DNA of 64,000 bases from Lunularia cruciata (GCA_948567375.1 OX419755.1:67956944-68020943); one strand, 5' to 3'. Counted from the stretch's first letter, positions 1-11,715 are shown. The notes: a model not told the origin generated them from the sequence alone. Numbers and translations are program-made.

Positions 1-880
1 AATGTTCCGATCCAACTCATGCCCACATATTTTATTTTTATCATTCATTGACTACTTACTAGCAATATTTTACATAGCGTTACCTATTTCTCACCGTCTT
101 TTGCATAGAGTTCTCAATTTCAAGGTGGTTTACTAGTCTATTAGCCATATGTTATTCTCAATTTGTTTCAATTATGCCTCTGCTTCAAGTTACATTTGAT
201 GCATTCTACTTTATTGGTTTCTCACTATTCTAGCATTGTGAATCTTGTACATCTTGTTTACCAATCATTTGCACTTCATGAGCTTTGGACTTCTGTTCTC
301 ATACATCATATATATATACTCAAGCAAGCCCTAAGAGGTTACTTTGCACAACACTAGGGCTTGCTTTGCACAAACCTAATTAGAATTATGTCCCCACTTT
401 ACTCTAATTAAATATCTAGCAGAACAAGAGAGGAAACTAACAAAATATTAAAAACTAAAGAAATCATTAAATTAGAGATTAACTAAACTAACAAACTTAT
501 ATATAAATATTGTGAAGTAAACACATCTGAAAAAAACTGAATAAATCAAAAGCAAATTGTAAATTGAACTAATACAGAATGTACAATCAAGTAATAACCT
601 AATTGCAAGGTAAACGTAAAGCAAAGGAAGTAGTAAACTACTTGTAAATGAAGACTGATGAGCCAGATATTGACTTATCAACATTTTTCGAACGAACTTT
701 AGGTAGTGAAACAAGAAGTCAGGAAACAGGTACGAACCCTGAAGCGGACCACATTCGGAGTTTTGGTTGAGAAAAATTGGAGTGGGTCGCCGTGTGAGAG
801 AGGAGAGTAAGGTGTTATGGCTAAGACTGGTCGAAACACTCATGGGTGTTTTGGGTATGAAAAAGGAGAGTGGAAATCAT
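1..880. other. AT-rich stretch without a recognisable gene
   Basis: Both strands contain only short open frames with no family resemblance and no convincing splice structure. The sequence is AT-rich and ends where the first copy of the dispersed repeat begins, near 881. I see nothing further in it. Confidence 0.5.
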
Positions 881-1016
881 TCAAAGAACGGGAGAAGTAG
901 AGCACAACTTTAGAAAACTGGATATAGAGAAATGAGGACAGAAGCCGTTCGAGGAACGAGAGATCCAGAGAGATCCAGAACTCATTGAATGCAAATGAAA
1001 TGCATGATATGGAATG
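881..1016 (-). repeat. Dispersed repeat R1, minus-oriented copy
   Basis: Read on the minus strand it contains the R1 core: an end-of-element 'GAGTTCTGGATC' block, a TTC-TCGAA palindromic core and a 'CTTCTGTCCTCATTTCTC' block followed by 'TATCCAG'. The same core recurs at 7390-7460 (minus) and repeatedly at 16.1-17.7 kb and 29.04 kb (plus). No coding capacity is visible. Confidence 0.6.
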
Positions 1017-1339
1017 TATACAAACTATGTGCTAATCGAAACTAGTATAAACCCGAGAAAGGAGATGAAATGGAAACTATGTAAACATAAGTAAATGCAA
1101 CCTAGAAACATTTAAAGAGCAACACCTATATACAAGTAGCATGCATCGAATAAACGGTAACAGATACACATCACATGTAGAGAAATAAACCCAACGGGGA
1201 ATGGACACCTTAGAGCCAGACAAGAAAGATTAAGTTAATTAAAAGTCGGGAATCATAAAGAAGCCTTTAAATCGAAAGTCGTGGTAGATCTTAGAGTCAG
1301 GCATAGAACATGGAAGTAGAGAGAAGCCTTAAAGGACTG

Positions 1340-1585
1340 GATATGGATATATGAAGAGAGAAGCCGCTTGAGGAACTGGATAGAGTGCATCGCAACATGT
1401 GCTATGAACACATGAGTCCTAAAACATTGAGGCAAGCAGTAGGTGGTCATAGTAAGCCTCCTTGGAAGCGCGTACAATTTCATCAATGCCAAATGTAGTG
1501 CCAAAGTAGCTGAGTGAATATCAATAACCCTCAAACCGAGATTCTGATCGAAAGCCCAAGAGTGCCAAGGCAAACTCAGTTGCTT
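1340..1585 (-). repeat. Dispersed repeats R1 and R2, minus-oriented copy
   Basis: The first part carries a diverged R1 core. From about 1384 it carries R2, a unit of roughly 220 bp ending (minus strand) in 'AGGACTCATG' followed by a 'CATAGCACATG' block. R2 also occurs at 7540-7790 (minus), 14660-14895, 15550-15775 and 22115-22335 (plus). It is gene-free; a short non-autonomous LTR or SINE-like family is possible but I see no tRNA-like head. Confidence 0.6.
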
Positions 1586-1807
1586 CCAAAAGTGCTGCTC
1601 AAAGTAATAACAATGCAGAGTTTAGGAAAAGTTGGAACTGCCAAAGCTTAAGTTCCACCTAAAGAACATGAATAGGCATAAGCAGAAGAAATTGGACGGC
1701 AATGCAAAATTGTGAGTAGTAGAACGAAAAGGACTGTACATACCTTTTTAAAACCTGAAGGAAAACATAGGTTAGTCCAGAATGCAAGCAAAATGGTGGA
1801 CTAACCC

Positions 1808-1953
1808 AAGGATGCATTCCAAAGTACATGATAGTAAAACTACTAAGGAGAGGGATCATCGAGAAACAAGAAAGATCAATAAGGATGCATTCCAAAGTAC
1901 ATGATAGTAAAACTACTAAGGAGAGGGATCATCGAGAAACAAGAAAGATCAAT
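1808..1953 (+). repeat. Perfect 73-bp tandem duplication
   Basis: A 73-bp unit starting 'AAGGATGCATTCC' is present twice head to tail, the second copy beginning at 1881. I find no mismatch between the two, so the duplication is recent compared with the decayed repeats around it. Confidence 0.85.
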
Positions 1954-1974
1954 GCAGAATAAGGAGCGATAAAT

Positions 1975-2190
1975 ATGAGAGAGAGGGAGGTAATTTATGT
2001 ACAGGTTGATGTGAGGAAAATGGACCCAAAGACAGGTGTAAAGGGCAAGTTAATGAAGGACGGCAAAGTGTGAGCACAAGAAATGAGGTCCTTAAATTAA
2101 GGGCAATGGAGTACAAAAAACAAGGACCACCAATTAATGAGAACCGTAATGGCAACAGCTGACTGCAAAGTATAATACAGGGTATCCAAG
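1975..2190. repeat. Left arm of an inverted repeat flanking the copia element
   Basis: This segment is similar to the reverse complement of about 7148-7378. Shared blocks include 'GGTAATTTATGTAC', 'GGCAAGTTAA', 'GGACGGCAAAGT', 'GGACCACCAATTA' and 'AAGTATAATA'. The arms lie just outside the copia element. They may be the ends of an older element into which copia inserted, or two oppositely oriented copies of one dispersed repeat. Confidence 0.65.
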
Positions 2191-2681
2191 ACATACTAAG
2201 GAATTATTGGTGTGCTCTGGCAGAAGCTCCCTACCTAGTTGAGAGAAAAAGTTATCTCTGATCTCTATAGACGTAAAGACCAAATTAGGCAAATTCATCT
2301 ATAAGAACCAGAAGGGACTATCTAAGATGCTAGTTTAGTTAATCTCTAGTTTAGGGATTTCTTTTGCTTTTAAGGTTTTGTTAGAATCCTCTAGAAACCC
2401 TACTAAATATCTTCTACTTTGGGTAAAGAAGTGTGCAGGCTTAATAAGGGGTTAAGCAAAGCAACCCCCTAGGGTTTGCTTAAGTGTTTATAAAAGTGCT
2501 TTTTGCTCTTGTTTCGGTTAGTTCTTTAACAAGGGTGATTCACAACATCTCTTCTTTGCATTTCGTGAAATCTTGAGCTGCCTACCACCATCTCAATATT
2601 GGAGGCTACTAGTGCTCCGTGAGAGAACCTATTTGATGCTTGTGAGCTGTGATATAAAGGGAGAAGTCTAGTATTGTAGTA

Positions 2682-3720
2682 GTGATGTTTGATACATCAG
2701 AGATAAGAGGGAGTGATAGACCTTCCACTTCAAAGAGTAGGAAGCATGGTTCTCATCAAGTTATGGGCCCACAATCACCATTGGGGTTGATAGGAGAACT
2801 TAGAGAGCTAGAGAAACTAGGAAACACTAATAACAAAGCTTGGGCTTTGGATGTGAAGTGTATCCTAGACAGTTATGACTGTTTCGACTTGGCATTAAAA
2901 GCTCATGATGTAAATGAGCTTGAGTCCAACAAGGAGGACAGAATCAAGCATTCTACTTCTAGAGGTTTTTGCTAAGGGCTATGCAAGAGCCAGTCAGAGA
3001 CCTAGTAGACACTTATGCTTGGAGTTGTGAGATCTGGCTCAAACTCAAGAATTTTTACTCTGTTGAGAGGGTGGAAAGTTCCAGTAGGATCTGGGATGGG
3101 ATGTGGAACACTAAACTTGCAGATTGTGAAGACTTAACTTTTCACTTGTCAAAGTTACAGAAGGTCTTCAAGAGTGTCAAGGAGGATAGGTGTCCCCTTA
3201 CAAAGAAATATGAGATCAACCATCTGTTGAAGACTCTCCTTCCAAGCTACTAGCCTATCAAAGTAGCTCTAAAAGTTCTACCTGTTGAAGTTGTCACATG
3301 AGATTATGTGATAAACAGATTGCTGGTATTTAGCAGAGATAGCAAGGACCTAGAGATGAAGTTTAATGATTTGGGAGATTCTGCTCTATTCAGTGCTTCT
3401 TCTCTGTCAAGGAGAGTGCCAGATAGAAGACGGAGCAAACCAAAGCAATCCAGAGTTAGTAAATCTGGTAAAGGTGTTAGTAGTGTTGCTAACATGATCT
3501 ATTATTTCTATCATGAGAAAGGTCATGTTGCACCTATATGTCCCAAGAGAGGAGAAAGGAGAGAAAGAGAGCTGAAGAAGGTAGGCAAGGGACCTCAACC
3601 AGTAAGAGGTCAAAATTTGTGAGTTCAGCTTACAACACAAAGGAATGCAATGAGATAAAAAGCGATGAGGAGGGGTACTCAGCAGAAGAGCTAGATTGTG
3701 GAATGTTGGTAGAATTGTAG
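2682..3720 (+). pseudogene. Copia gag remnant
   Basis: An open frame from 2682 is followed by overlapping frames from 2969 and 3308, so the gag reading frame is broken by stops and shifts. It contains a copia-gag-like segment (IWDGMWNTKLADCEDL, then FHLSKLQKVFKSVKEDR) and a zinc-knuckle relic near 3497-3543 (YYFYHEKGHVAPIC). The two N-terminal cysteines of the CCHC knuckle are replaced by tyrosines while the GH and last C remain. A Lys/Arg/Glu-rich tail follows. This would have been the capsid/nucleocapsid protein. Confidence 0.7.
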
Positions 3721-6700
3721 TTGTCCACAAACAGTTTTGGATGGTTCTTGGATTCTAGAGCCACCTCGCATATTAATCACAAGAAGGAGTTGTTCTCAAC
3801 TCTTCAACCTTTGAAGATTCCCAAGAGTCTTCATTGTGGACCTAGGACTCTGAATCCAATGTTAGGAATTGGCAAAGTTCCTATTACCTTCATGGGAAGA
3901 TCTAACCCAAGTTCTTGTAAGAGCTATTTGGAAGATGTGCTCTATGTTCCAGATTACACCAAGAACTTGATATCAGTACATCACCTCATGGAGCATGGAG
4001 TGGATGTTCTGTTTGAGCGCAACAGAAATCTATGCTCTTTGAAGAAAGGAGAGTTGGTCCTTGGATATGGCACTTCTAAAGGGAAGCTGATTGTTCTGAT
4101 TCTACATTGGTAGCAGAAAAAAGAAATGATATCCATCTGTGGCATTTGAGGTTCTTGTCAGTGCAAAACCTATATGCTTTAGAGAAGGTAGTGGATGGGT
4201 TGAAACTGGATCCCAAAGGAAAACTTGAGTTTTGCATTGGGAGTGCAGAAGGTTAGGCACACAAGGCTACTATCCACAAGAAATCTTCATCTAGAGCTTT
4301 TGGTCTTCTAGATGTCATACATTCTGATATATTGGGATACATGATTGAGAAGTCATTGAATAGAGCAGCCTATTATATTTCCTTTGTGGATGATTACAAT
4401 AAAAAGAGCTTTATCTATCTCATGAAAAGCAAGGATGAAGTGCTGCAAAAATTCCAAAAGTTTGTAGCCATGGCTGAGTTGCAAAATGGGAGGAAAGTCA
4501 AGCGATTGAGAATAGATGGAGGCAGAGAGTAAAGGAATGAGGAATTCCTCTCTTTTTTGTTAGAGAAAGGAATTCTCCTTGAATGTATTGCCAGAGACAG
4601 TCTTGTACAAAATGGAGTTGCAGAAAGGTTGAATAGGACACTGGTGGACAAAGCATTGGCCATGCTCCAACATGCCAAGTTGAAGAGAAAGTTTTGGGGT
4701 GTCGTAATTAGCCCTACAAATTACCTTAGAAATATCAGTGGTACCATAGCATTGCAAGGAAGAACTCCTGAAGAATGTTGGAGTGGTAAGAAACCTAATC
4801 TTTCAGCTTTGAAAGTTTTTGGATGTCATGCCTATGTTCATATTCCTAAGGAGCAAAGGAGGAAGTTCACAAAGAAGGCTGAGAGAATGCTCTTTGTAGG
4901 ATATGAAGAGGGACTGAAAGGATATCTTTTGTACAATCCTAAGTCTGGACAGATCATCAGAAGTAGAGATGTACTCTTTGATGAATTGAGGACTTGGAGT
5001 GAGAGCAGTGATGAGTTGCAAAAGCAAGCTGATTAGTTTGATCAACCTATCTTCCCAAGTTGCAGAGTCAGTTTTTTAGATCAATCATCAGAAGAGCAAT
5101 CTCTATTTGAAGCTGATGGTTCACCAAAGGAGAGTTTGAAGGTGTACCAAAGAAGGCCTATACAGACGGTGGTTTTTGATCCTGATACTACAAAAGATGA
5201 CTCCTAAAAGCAGACTATAGATGCATAATCTCTGAGTGTGATTCCAGAGATGTCAAGAGATGACATGAAACTTCTAGGCACAGAGCCAAGAAGATCACAA
5301 AGAGATAGAAAACCTTTTGACAGACTTGGCTTTCTATCAAAAGAGATGTTAGATGAATCTTACATTTGTCATGAAGATTGTGATCCATAAACTCTATAGG
5401 AAGCAATGCTCAGACCAGATTTGAGTTAGTGGGAGTTGGCTATAGCATAAGAGAAGAAGTCTCTTTAGACTAGTGGTACAAGGGTACTAGCTGACTTACC
5501 ACCAGGTAGGAAAGCAATTGGCTATAAATGGGTTTTCAAGGTCAACCGTGGAGTTGAGAATGAGGTCTTGAAGTACAAGGTAAGACTTGTTTCAAAGGGC
5601 TTCAATCAGAAAGCATCAATAGATTATTCAGAAAATTTTGCACCAATTGTCAGGTATGGATCTATTCGCATGCTTCTAGCTCTTGCAACAGAGAGAGATT
5701 GGGAAGTGGAGCAGTTAGATCTAAAAATAGCCTTTCACAATAAAGATTTCACAATAAAGATTTGAGAGAGACTATCTACATGGATGTTCCAGATGGATAT
5801 ACTGAAGGTAAAGGAAAACTATATTTGCTTAAGAAGGCTTTATATGGTCTTAAGCAAGGTCCTAGAGCCTAGTATGAGAAACTAGACTCATACTTGAGAG
5901 AGCAAGATTTCAACCAAGCAGATTCTGACATGAGTGTGTATACTAGAGATGATGTATACATAGTTGTATATGTAGATGATCTACTACTGTTGGGGAACAG
6001 AGAATCTATTAAAAGAAGTGATAGATTTCTTGTGCTCTGTTTTTGAGATGACTATCCTTGGTCCTATAAAGCCCGTTTTGGGAATCAAAGTGAGTAGAGA
6101 CAGAGAAGCAAGATGGACCCGGATTAGTCAAACACAGTATGTGAGATCCATACTAGCTAAGTATCAGATAACAGAGGCGAATCTTGTCTCTACACCTCTA
6201 AGGTGGAAGCACAACAGAATCATAGATGGGGAGGTGAATCTCTATGACCAAGTGTTGTATCAGAGTGCTCTTGGTTCTCTAATGTTTATCATGGTATGTA
6301 CAAGACCAGTTATATGCTATGCAGTGGGAGCGCTAGCTAGATATACTAGCAACCCTACACAAGTACATTGGAAAGGTATGAATAGAGTATTGAGATACTT
6401 AAAGGGTACTCAAGATGCATTCTTGGAGTACAGAAAGCAAGGGAACATATTTGCTTCTAAACTTGAAGCATATATAGATGCTAGTTGGGAAGATGACACA
6501 AATAACAGCAGATCAACTAGTGGATATGTAATAATGCTTAGTGGTGGAGCAATCAGTTGGTGTAATAAACAGTAAACATCTGTTGCATTGTCTACTATTG
6601 AGGCAAAATTTATGGTTGCCTCAAATGCTACTCAAGAAGTCATCTGGAACAAGAGACTTCTTAAGGAGCTAGGTTTTGAGCAGGAAAGTCCTACTACATT

Positions 6701-6900
6701 GTACTGTGACAATACATCAAGTATAGCACTCAACAAAAATCATGTACATACCCAAGGACTAAGCACATTGAGATTTGCAAGAAGATTTGCAGAGGAGAAA
6801 GAAAAAGAGAATGTTGTGAAATTAGTTTACTATCCTACACAAGAAATGACAACAGATGTGTTTACAAAAGTATTACTTAAAAATAAACACATAAAATATA
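3721..6900 (+). pseudogene. Copia pol remnant (protease, integrase, RT, RNase H)
   Basis: The protease motif reads WFLDSRATSHI at about 3742-3775: the catalytic D-S-G has become D-S-R, a single G-to-A change. Integrase follows, with a GAG-pre-integrase region (4130-4250), first Asp in HSD near 4322, second in RIDGG near 4512 and Glu in NGVAERLNRT near 4615. RT begins near 5500 (KWVFKVN, then KGFNQK) and carries YVDDLLLLG at about 5970-5996. RNase H spans about 6450-6870. Integrase through RNase H keep one frame, interrupted only by stops, for example at 4530, 5034, 5763 and 6573. Most stops replace expected Gln or Trp. Confidence 0.85.
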
Positions 6901-7147
6901 TAGTAAAAATAGAAATAATCATAAACTTTCATTAAATGAAAATGTTAATTTAATTAATCTCTAAATTGTTTAAAGATTTTTTATTTTTAAAATTTTATAA
7001 AAACCTTCTAGAAACCTGTTAAATATTTTTTATTTAAAATAAAAAAATACAATCCTAATTTAAATTAATATAATTCTCATCAGAAGATAATCAAAATATA
7101 CAACATCATAAAATACAAAAATAAACCCTATGATGCAACCTGGGTAA

Positions 7148-7378
7148 ATACCCTATATTATACTTCCCTGTCAGCCATTAATGTTCTCAATAATTGGTGG
7201 TCCTCGTTTCTTGTGTTCTATTGCCCTTAATTTGAGGACCTCGTCCCTTGTGCTCCCACTTTGCCCCACTTCGTCGCCCAACTTTGCCGTCCTTCGTTAA
7301 CTTGCCCTTCACATTTGTCCTTCAGCCCTTCTTCCTCACATCACCCGGTACATAAATTACCTCTCCCTCTCTCTCTCT
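7148..7378. repeat. Right arm of the inverted repeat flanking the copia element
   Basis: Reverse-complement partner of 1975-2190. It ends in a short (CT)n run at about 7360-7380, mirrored by the GA-rich start of the left arm near 1977. Confidence 0.65.
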
Positions 7379-7384
7379 CTATTT

Positions 7385-7790
7385 GCTGTGACATTGAGAA
7401 ATGAGGACAGAAGCCTTTCAAAGAACGGGGAAACCAAAACTCATTGAATTCAAATCAGATGCATGATATGTAATGTAACTGAAAATTATGCAAGATTGTG
7501 ATACAAAAAATGAGCAAAATATTGCTGCGATATTGTATATCACAGAATGCGCTATGATCGCATGAGTCCTGCAACACTAAACAACTAAACAACTGACGGA
7601 AGCAGAAAGGCGGTCAAAGTAAGCCTCCACGAAAGCATGTCCGACTTCATCGGTGCCTAATGCAGTGCTTAAAGTAGCTGGGCGAATCCCAGTAGCCCTC
7701 GTAACGAATTTCTGTTCAAAAGCTGATGAGTGCTTCGCGTAGAGGATACTTTGTTTAACTCGCAGTATCTGAACATGCATCATCAGTGGT
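7385..7790 (-). repeat. Dispersed repeats R1 and R2, minus-oriented copy
   Basis: 7390-7490 is R1 and resembles 925-1016 in the same orientation, including the 'GATGCATGATATG' block. 7540-7790 is R2 and resembles the minus-strand sequence at 1384-1585. No functional gene is visible. 7791-8229 contains nothing I can identify apart from probable 3' sequence of the DPH5 gene. Confidence 0.55.
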
Positions 7791-8229
7791 TCCGAACTTC
7801 TGATTCGAAGCTTTTAGGCAAGCATAGCACAATCTCATGACTTCTGTTTGTTGCAACCATAAAATTTCAAGGGAGTCGTGGGTAAGTAGAAATGAGGAGT
7901 ACATCAACCTCGACCAGAGATAAGTATTTCATGGTTGGAGAATGGTTTCGAACTTCTGAGACTGCAAAGGTTGCGTGCAACAACTGCCTAAATGCACATT
8001 CAGACAATCGATACGTTCCTAATCGTTAGTTATACCAAGAGGCTCACCAACTGCTCGCATGAAAATAATCGTAAAGTGACGAGTTGACAAAGTTAGCAGA
8101 CAAAATGAACTGAAAATGGCTCGAGATACCACTTAAACCCGTTTGCTAATCATCACGGACGGCTAAATAAATAATACAGCTCAATTGTGCGACTGCATTA
8201 CACGAGTACCTATCGTGACAAGATATACT

Positions 8230-10608
8230 CTAATGCTGTTTGAAGAAGTTCAGCATTTCCTCTTCCATGACGTGAGTTGCGCCCATAATGATTAGGGAAT
8301 GTAGAGGGGCTCCAAAATCTACAGTCAGCAACGACTTCAATGGGCCGGCCACGATGAGTTGCGTTGGTTGGCCGAGTCTTGCGAGGCCAACAGCCATTGT
8401 TTCCTCGGTGTACACTGCAAAGCATTTTCTGGACTGATTCAAAACGGCAAACTTATACACCTAATACTCCAAGCACACAGAAGTCTGACATTCCGGTTCC
8501 AGCTTGCCCACTTGACAAAGGATTGTACGACCACAAAATGGAAGGCACGATTGAAGAAAATAACAACCGGCGCAAGTTGCAAGTATCACCAACTACTACG
8601 GAATGGAGATTCTCATTTTGTGGACGTTTAAAGAGAAAGGGCAAGTTAGAATAACCACAAAATAATGCATCAACCAGCGAGAAAATTTAAAGTCGGTGGT
8701 CAAACGGACTCTTAACTTTGACCGCCATCTAACCAAATGCTCGCATACCGTAAACAATCGGGATACTATATAATAACTCACCGTTCCCTTGACGATTTTC
8801 TTCGATCTCTAGGAGTTGCTCCACAGCTGTATTCACTGACATGTAGCGAGGGGGTTCATACTCCTTCCTACCTCTGTGAACACGTTGAACATGGTCACAG
8901 TCAGGGCGAGACTGTAGAACTGATACGGGAAACTACTTTTGACCTTATATCGGGACCCTGTGTAGACTACTGCCACTGGATATCACACCCTAGGTCCCTG
9001 AATGCACTTTTGATGACAGATGAACGTTTGCTTTACAGCGTAGCGTCACACAGAATTCTTGTATGTACAGACAGATAGATTAGGTTCCACCCCTGATACT
9101 AGGAGTTGATTAGTTAGACTCGATGTTCTTGCACTACACTGGCACTTAGATCATACAATGACAGGAACTTACAATGAGAGCATTGTACTGTGTTGAGCAG
9201 ATTCCAAAATATCTTCTACCACACTTTAATATCTCACCTACACAAAGCTTCGATCGATGGCTCCTTCACTCGTATGTCTGAGAAAGAAACACGGCCACAA
9301 TTAGTTTATTTTCACTTGTAGGATCAGGATGTGCGCACAGACTGCTTGACCAGATAGTGACTCGAAAACAAGTTCTACTTGAACGTGTGGTGCAAAACAT
9401 CCAGCCATAGAATCAAAGGTTCACAAAGTTTATCAAACCTTGCATGGAAGAATAGGACACAACATGGAAAGAAAGTTCGCGGGTGGAGAGGAAAATTACC
9501 AAGAAGGCACAGGGTATGTAAACCAATGGAGCGGTTAGCCTTGATCTTCTCATAAAAGCTATCAGGCCTCCATGTCTCTGTGAAAAACGGAATCGAAATT
9601 GCCTCACCAAACCGATAGAGTTGTAAGCCACAAGCGCCCACTGCATTCATCACAGAAGCATTATGGATTACTTCAACCTTCACTCCCATGGTTTTAGCTC
9701 GAACCACCAGATCTGAGTGTGTTGTTGCTCTGTGCACGGAAAGAATAAAGAGGTGAGCTTGCAAGCAAAGACACATTCTGAGTAAGAGGAAATAGACATG
9801 ACTGTGAATCTTTCAACTGACAGGATAATCCACCTTGATAAAGACCTAAAGAATGTAGGCACATCCTCTTGCAAGTATGATAGTAAAAATGGTCCGGTCA
9901 AGGCCTAAACATAACGAATGCCTATATGCAGAAGCAAGATATGCGGCAACTGCTTGTTGTCAAAAATGGAGTTCAGAGCTTGAAAAGATGATGCACAAGC
10001 AAACGATCTTGCCCAAAATTGCACGTGCGAAGACGTCCAATACTGCAAGAAATCTCACCCGAAAGGATCCCCAACAACAAGGAAAGCAACGTCACTGGTT
10101 TGTGCTTCGTCTAATATACGCTCGGCCATTTGCTCCACCATCTCTCTGTCAGCCACTATGACTGGTCGGCCATAGAGCTTTTCCTGCGAAGCACGACAAA
10201 ATGATTGGCAACAACACGACGAGCAATGGCACCCATAACCAGTTGCAGAAATTTCTAACCTTAACAATACGGATGGTTGAAATGAAGAGGTACGTAGAAG
10301 CCGAATTCGACCATTCCCTGAGATCAAGAAAATTTTCTATTACTCCGCGGGGACTGAGAAAGTGGTAGCAAGTGTGATGCTCAGCATAGAAGAGGGGGAG
10401 CTGAAAGCAAAAAAAATCATTTTTCTCCAGGTGATAAATTAGCTGCTGAACTACTTACAAGAGTGGTAGTAGCAGCAGAATCCAGGCCTAATGCCAAAAG
10501 TGAAGTGTACGCCTCCAGATAAACCTTGTCACATTTCTGCACAGCATCCAAACCTCTCAACGTAATGTCTCGCTCGTCACCTAAGCCTAAACCCACGATA
10601 TACAGCAT
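8230..10608 (-). CDS. DPH5: Diphthine methyl ester synthase (diphthamide biosynthesis methyltransferase), 6 exons
   Basis: SAM-dependent methyltransferase that methylates the modified histidine of elongation factor 2 during diphthamide synthesis in the cytosol. The exon model on the minus strand is 10608-10459, 10183-10059, 9729-9500, 9277-9238, 8873-8782 and 8414-8230. All introns have GT-AG ends and all phases fit, giving 273 aa, the usual family length. Family signatures seen: [20 protein letters not shown] at the N-terminus, [61 protein letters not shown] and VGLARLG near the C-terminus. The start is fixed by alignment of the conserved MLY. No broken codon is visible. It is divergent from the neighbouring channel gene, with about 1.1 kb between start codons. 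Exon borders were inferred by eye. Confidence 0.93.
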
Positions 10609-10943
10609 CGCGTCTCTTCTCCCCCCACTCTCTCCGTATTAATCAAAACCCCACGCTGTGCAAAGAATCACTGAATCACTGAATCAAAAATCCCTCAGCT
10701 CGTTATTTCGCTCGCCGCTCTGGTGATAGTGGGAGCGCTCACCCCTCCGTAGTTACAGCGACCGTAGCCCAAAGTTTCCCGCAACCCCGGGCACAATAGC
10801 TGGCTGCTAATTTAGTAGGCCCTTGTGCGTCCATTCCAGTTACTATATCATCTTCAACCTCTAAATCATCACCACGTGCTATAATGACCCTCCCATCGTT
10901 CTATCAATCATTGCAAGTGATACACGTTTCCTCTTGTTTCAGT

Positions 10944-10977
10944 TAGTTCTGCTATAATGGCAGTTATAGCAGAACTA
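10944..10977. repeat. Perfect 14-bp inverted repeat, 6-nt loop
   Basis: TAGTTCTGCTATAA at 10944-10957 is exactly the reverse complement of 10964-10977, with a six-base spacer. It could extrude as a cruciform, or be the footprint or a fragment of a small transposon. Confidence 0.85.
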
Positions 10978-10983
10978 GATGTA

Positions 10984-11001
10984 GACGCGTCAGACGCGTC
11001 A
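10984..11001. promoter_or_regulatory. Tandem GACGCGTCA motif
   Basis: The 9-mer GACGCGTCA occurs twice in direct succession at 10984 and 10993; each copy contains the palindrome ACGCGT. ACGCGT is the core of MluI cell-cycle box and calmodulin-binding transcription activator type elements in other systems. A regulatory role here is inference from position between two divergent genes. Confidence 0.4.
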
Positions 11002-11715
11002 GCGAGATGTAGAGACGGTCGTGGTGACTAACCGCCTGTGGACTTCACCGGGATGTGGACTTCACCTCTCGTTCGTTGTCGTTTCTACTGAGTTCGCCAT
11101 GTCGTAACTAACTGTCCAACGATGTACTGTTCGCAGGATCGGAAGAATTCCACTTGTAAGAAAGAAGAGACTGTCAACTTCGAAGGGAAAGAGTGAGGCA
11201 AGTTACATGTAGCAGCGCTTTGTCGATCCAGCGCTGATCACCGCTGACTGTCCGCATCCCTCAATTTATGATAGCCGATGTGGTGACAGGATTATTACTG
11301 TTGAGCCAACTCCCGCGCGAATCCGGTTTCCTGAGGTTTCGATGTTAAGCGGCCTTCGTCAGGAAAAAGCGGGGGAAAGAATGGAGTTGCCATTCATGTG
11401 TCCAGCGTGTGATTTTGCAGTAATGCCTGTGGTTTTGCAAGGAAGAATGCCCTGGACCCCTTAGTTTCACTTCAGGGTTTTTAACTTGGTGCTGAGGAAC
11501 TCTCCCGAGTTCTATGAATCGACGTGTATGAGGTGCGGTGTGTGGATGTTGGAGACTCAGGGAGTCTGGTGAATGCAAAGTGGTTGGGAAGTGGAGCTTA
11601 CTATGTTCCTTGAGTCCAAGGCATGCTCTGATGGGCCATTATCGGAGTGTACGTTATAGGTCTGTGGTGGACAGCCGCCTGTTGCTGGACATTTGAGTTA
11701 AACCGGTCAGGAAAG

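Larger units (their letters stand above)
2190..7147 (+). mobile_element. Ty1/copia LTR retrotransposon, degenerate
   Basis: Domain order is gag, protease, integrase, reverse transcriptase, RNase H, which is diagnostic of Ty1/copia. Flanking LTR remnants are recognisable: 2330-2420 and 6945-7050 share 'TTAATCTCTA', a T-rich block, 'CTAGAAACC' and a 'AAATAT-TT' block. The 3' copy is shifted far towards A+T. Exact LTR borders, primer-binding site and target-site duplication could not be fixed. The element is inactive because of many stop codons and at least one frameshift. Confidence 0.85.
10609..11715. promoter_or_regulatory. Divergent intergenic region between DPH5 and the channel gene
   Basis: It must contain both promoters because the flanking genes point away from each other. 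It holds no credible coding exon. Two internal structures stand out and are listed separately: a perfect hairpin at 10944-10977 and a tandem ACGCGT block at 10984-11001. I could not pick a confident TATA box for either gene. Confidence 0.5.

Noticed and set aside
2682..6900. Possible reassigned genetic code with TAG/TAA read as glutamine, as in some ulvophyte algae
   Set aside because: Stops replace Gln in the retroelements, but the host genes (DPH5, channel, PP2A-A) use ordinary Gln codons and normal stops in long conserved exons. Some element stops replace Trp or Glu, so decay is the better explanation.
11647..11715. Upstream in-frame ATG extending the channel by 23 residues
   Set aside because: The Cys/Trp-rich extension looks unlike the acidic N-terminus, and the 11716 ATG has a better purine context. 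It is kept only as an alternative.
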